From Candidatus Binatia bacterium (GTDB taxonomy: Bacteria; Desulfobacterota_B; Binatia; UBA9968; JAJDTQ01): DNA of 29,577 nt. Positions 27,348-29,577 of this stretch are shown piece after piece. The stretch covers positions 1 through 29,577 of the forward strand of contig JAJDTQ010000172.1 in NCBI GenBank assembly GCA_022827045.1, given 5' to 3'. The position numbers and the translations under genes were made by a program. The notes beneath the pieces were generated by a model. The model ran no database searches, had not been told where the DNA came from, and was given only the letters and a program-made list of their open reading frames with translations. Position 1 is the first letter of the stretch, and each line of letters starts with the position of its first letter.

Positions 27348-28003
27348 TTGTCCTTCTTCCGATCCCGCCGGGAATCCAGATACTCGCTGAGGCGTTGGTC
27401 CTCCTCGGCGTCATAAAGTTCACGGTCGACGCGGTGCAGCAGGAGTTCGCCCGATTGAATGATCCGGCGTTTCTCCACGACACCCCTACGGGCCAATGTA
27501 ATGCTTCGCCGGAGGGCGCGGCGCACGACCCCTCTGCCGTCCCAGAACTCGTCCGGGATTTCCTGGTAGCCCCCCTTCGTCGCCTTGGCCAGCAACGTCA
27601 GGCCTCCCTTGAAGCTCTCCAGGCCGGCCTCGTCGTCGCCCTGTTGCATCTGCGTCAAACCCAAGACGATCCAGCCGATCTCGTCCTCGCGATTCAGGGC
27701 CAGTGCGCGTTTCAACACTTCGAACGACGAGCCGTACCTGCCCGCATAGTAGTAGGCACGCCCTAGCTGCGTAAGGCTGTCCTTGTACTTCGGGTTCCTG
27801 CGGACCACGTACTCGAGGTGGACGATGGCCTTCTTGAAGTTCCCGCCCCGCTGTGTCTTACCCAACTCCAGCAACGCGTCGTTGTAATTGCCGCCGACGC
27901 CGATACCCGCGGGCCTCCAACAGCCCGAAAGGGACGTCACCAGAATACTCGAAACCACAACCGCTCCGAGCAGTCCCCAAGTGCCGTGCCCGAATCGCGC
28001 CAT
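27344..28003 (-). CDS. Small TPR lipoprotein
   Basis: This 219-residue lipoprotein has signal and lipobox LSGC (C28) after a hydrophobic helix. Two or three TPR-like units follow: AIVHLEYVVRRNPKYKDSLT, AYYYAGRYGSSFEVLKRALA and IGWIVLGLTQMQQGDDEAG. The C-terminal third is charged and helical. ATG 28003 is supported by a strong GGAGGAG site; an in-frame ATG 12 bases upstream lacks one. It probably scaffolds an outer-membrane complex, but no partner gene is evident. Its stop codon shares the CTAG tetramer with the convergent gene. Confidence 0.85.
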   Translation of the reverse strand: MARFGHGTWGLLGAVVVSSILVTSLSGCWRPAGIGVGGNYNDALLELGKTQRGGNFKKAIVHLEYVVRRNPKYKDSLTQLGRAYYYAGRYGSSFEVLKRALALNREDEIGWIVLGLTQMQQGDDEAGLESFKGGLTLLAKATKGGYQEIPDEFWDGRGVVRRALRRSITLARRGVVEKRRIIQSGELLLHRVDRELYDAEEDQRLSEYLDSRRDRKKDN

Positions 28004-28126
28004 TTGCTCCTCCATGAACCCTTGTTTCACCCACGGTACCCGATCAAGTCTCGAACCAGCCACCGTCCCGTAAAGAACCAAACGCGACGAACCCGCAGGG
28101 CCACCCTTCCGTGCCGCCGTTGCGAG

Positions 28127-28155
28127 TATCTATTCCACTCATCGCTGTTCGTCAA
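28127..28155 (-). promoter_or_regulatory. Possible promoter of the TPR lipoprotein gene
   Basis: On the minus strand TTGACG (28150-28155, five of six consensus bases) is followed after 17 bp by a weaker TAGATA (28127-28132). It lies about 124 bp upstream of the lipoprotein start and just after the porin terminator, which fits an independent transcription unit. Confidence 0.4.
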
Positions 28156-28182
28156 GCGAAACCGGTCTCTCTCTCGTCAAAC

Positions 28183-28221
28183 AAAAAAACAGGGCCGCCC
28201 CGTGACGGAGCGGCCCTGTTT
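28183..28221 (-). terminator. Rho-independent terminator of the porin gene
   Basis: Perfect 12-bp arms AAACAGGGCCGC (28187-28198) and GCGGCCCTGTTT (28210-28221) enclose an 11-base loop. On the minus strand the stem is followed by a run of seven T (28183-28189, partly shared with the stem). It begins 23 bp after the porin stop codon. This is the clearest intrinsic terminator in the window. Confidence 0.9.
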
Positions 28222-28244
28222 GCTGTTCGGTTCGAGATAAACCG

Positions 28245-29576
28245 CTAGAACTTGTACTCCATGACGATGGTGAAGGTGTTGAAAGAGTCCTCGCCGTCTT
28301 CGGCTACGGCTGCAAAGTTGGCGCCGGGGCAGGCACCCTCACAACCGAATGTATCAAACACACCGTGGACCTGCATCCAACCGCCGGGAACATTGTAGAC
28401 GACCGCCACACCGGTGTTGGTCACATCGGAGCTTCCGCCGTCATAGTCGACATCGGCCGCGCTGTAGAGCGGAGCCACGTAGATACCGCCTTCGCCCTTG
28501 CTTCCACCCATCATGCCGCTCTTGGGCCCCCACAACCATACCCGTGCCGCAAGCCGAATGTCCGTAGCTTCGACATCAACGGCACCGCCCGTCTCGCGCT
28601 CATAGGTAGCGTAATTGGCGGAGAGCGACAGCCACTTCAACGGGGACCACCCCACGCCGTGGGACATGTACGTGGTGTCGGCATTCGTTGAGCCGGTATT
28701 GATCAAGGTCGGCCTGTTCGCCAGATTGGGGGTACGGGCTCTCAGACCGGACGACGTATCGGTATGGGCCTGGTAACCGAAGCTGTACGAAAGGCTCGAT
28801 ATGGCGAGGCCGCCCATTCCCTTGGCTTGTGCGAGGGGCTTCAGACCCAGCGCGAAACCTACGCTGTTGCCATCGTCTCCCGCGTCTACTTCGCTCTGAT
28901 TGTCCTGGCCCCACGCCAGTTGCAGGTGAGTGATCTTGGAAATACCCATACCCGGCAACTTCTTCCAGGACAGCACGAAACTTCCGTCCTGCTGTCCGCC
29001 GATGCCCAGGCCATCCAGAACCGGGCTGTCTTCCGTACGGAAAGCGCCTGCCTGCGTATTGCCGCTAAAGGACGGACTGAAGCCCCAACCGAAGCTCGGG
29101 AGCCACGGATTCAACTTGTCGAAGTTGATGTATCCGTCGCCGCCGAAGGCGGTGCCGTCGCTGCCATTGTTGAGAAGCCAGGTGACCGCGTAGAACCCCT
29201 GCTGGGACGAGACGTTGATCGTCGGCCGAAAACGCCGCATGCGAAGCTCCAGGTTCTGGTAGCCAGCCTCTGGATCCTCGTTGCTCAGCCACACGGTGTG
29301 GTAGACCTGCAGCCTCTGCGTGAAACGGATGCTCCAGTTGTTGTCCGCCGCGGCGATCGTCAGACCACCACCCGGCTTGTACTTGAACGACGGCCCCTTC
29401 ATCTCGGCGGCCAGTGCACTCTCTTGATTCTGTTTCAGCTGCGCCAACTCGCGCTCCAGGGCCTGAATCCTCGTGTCCACATCAGACGCCTGCACCGGCG
29501 ATGCCGCAAGCACCATCACTGCCATTAAAACCAAGGCACTTGCGAAACCGAGCGCCTTTTTCAACACCTTATTCAT
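28245..29576 (-). CDS. Outer-membrane porin with periplasmic coiled coil
   Basis: This 443-residue protein has a Sec signal peptide (cleavage near SPVQA/SD, residue 30) and a short coiled coil (DTRIQALERELAQLKQNQES). Alternating beta strands follow to a C-terminal YKF, the Phe-ending signal for outer-membrane insertion. The layout matches trimeric porins of the DcaP or phosphate-selective OprO/P group, where the coiled coil forms a periplasmic stalk. Typical strand blocks are WSIRFTQRLQVYHTVW and LELRMRRFRPTINVSSQQG. A loop with two close Cys (FGCEGACPG) may hold a disulfide. The gene is complete: its ATG ends one base from the window edge, so promoter and ribosome site lie outside. The substrate is unknown. 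Confidence 0.88.
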   Translation of the reverse strand: MNKVLKKALGFASALVLMAVMVLAASPVQASDVDTRIQALERELAQLKQNQESALAAEMKGPSFKYKPGGGLTIAAADNNWSIRFTQRLQVYHTVWLSNEDPEAGYQNLELRMRRFRPTINVSSQQGFYAVTWLLNNGSDGTAFGGDGYINFDKLNPWLPSFGWGFSPSFSGNTQAGAFRTEDSPVLDGLGIGGQQDGSFVLSWKKLPGMGISKITHLQLAWGQDNQSEVDAGDDGNSVGFALGLKPLAQAKGMGGLAISSLSYSFGYQAHTDTSSGLRARTPNLANRPTLINTGSTNADTTYMSHGVGWSPLKWLSLSANYATYERETGGAVDVEATDIRLAARVWLWGPKSGMMGGSKGEGGIYVAPLYSAADVDYDGGSSDVTNTGVAVVYNVPGGWMQVHGVFDTFGCEGACPGANFAAVAEDGEDSFNTFTIVMEYKF

Positions 29577-29577
29577 G

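Overview
The window is GC-rich chromosomal DNA of a Gram-negative bacterium. The envelope genes show this: an outer-membrane porin with a C-terminal Phe, three lipoproteins with clear lipoboxes, and an AmgK/MurU peptidoglycan-recycling pair. The high GC, the dispersed palindromic repeats and the gene mix fit an uncultured proteobacterial, deltaproteobacterial-like or Tectomicrobia-like lineage, but nothing here fixes the taxon. The first 67 bases are a G/C homopolymer tract that looks like a contig-end artefact. I saw no rRNA, tRNA or CRISPR array.

Layout. On the minus strand, 138-760 is a VapBC-type toxin-antitoxin pair, and 882-2932 is a DppD/DppF-type pair of peptide-transporter ATPases with no permease or binding protein beside them. 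From 3251 to 10094 a plus-strand operon of seven tightly coupled genes encodes a small hydrophobic protein, four membrane proteins, a GlmL/MutL-type ASKHA ATPase and a barrel-sandwich-like protein. A 163-bp MITE-like element sits exactly on the stop codon of the third gene. From 10325 to 16302 is a YejABEF-type peptide/microcin-C importer in which the YejE permease and YejF double ATPase are one polypeptide.

From 16366 to 18881 (minus) a TPR lipoprotein and a LolB-like lipoprotein form an operon. Divergent from it are an eIF2B-like protein, NAD-dependent DNA ligase (ligA) and 16S rRNA 2'-O-methyltransferase (rsmI). Then come a small membrane/coiled-coil protein, an NAD synthetase split into synthetase and amidase genes (minus), AmgK-MurU (plus), another small membrane/coiled-coil protein, a TPR lipoprotein and a porin with a clear intrinsic terminator.

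Two things stand out. (1) The 3251-10094 operon looks like a membrane-embedded, ATPase-driven complex. GlmL is known as a glutamate mutase accessory protein, but no mutase or cobalamin gene is nearby; this is the best candidate here for an undescribed system. (2) Nine copies of a REP-like palindromic repeat lie between 1.9 and 16.3 kb. Eight form four pairs, each with one long and one short copy in opposite orientation. One copy has become the C-terminal coding tail of the Yej fusion protein. None occurs after 16.35 kb.
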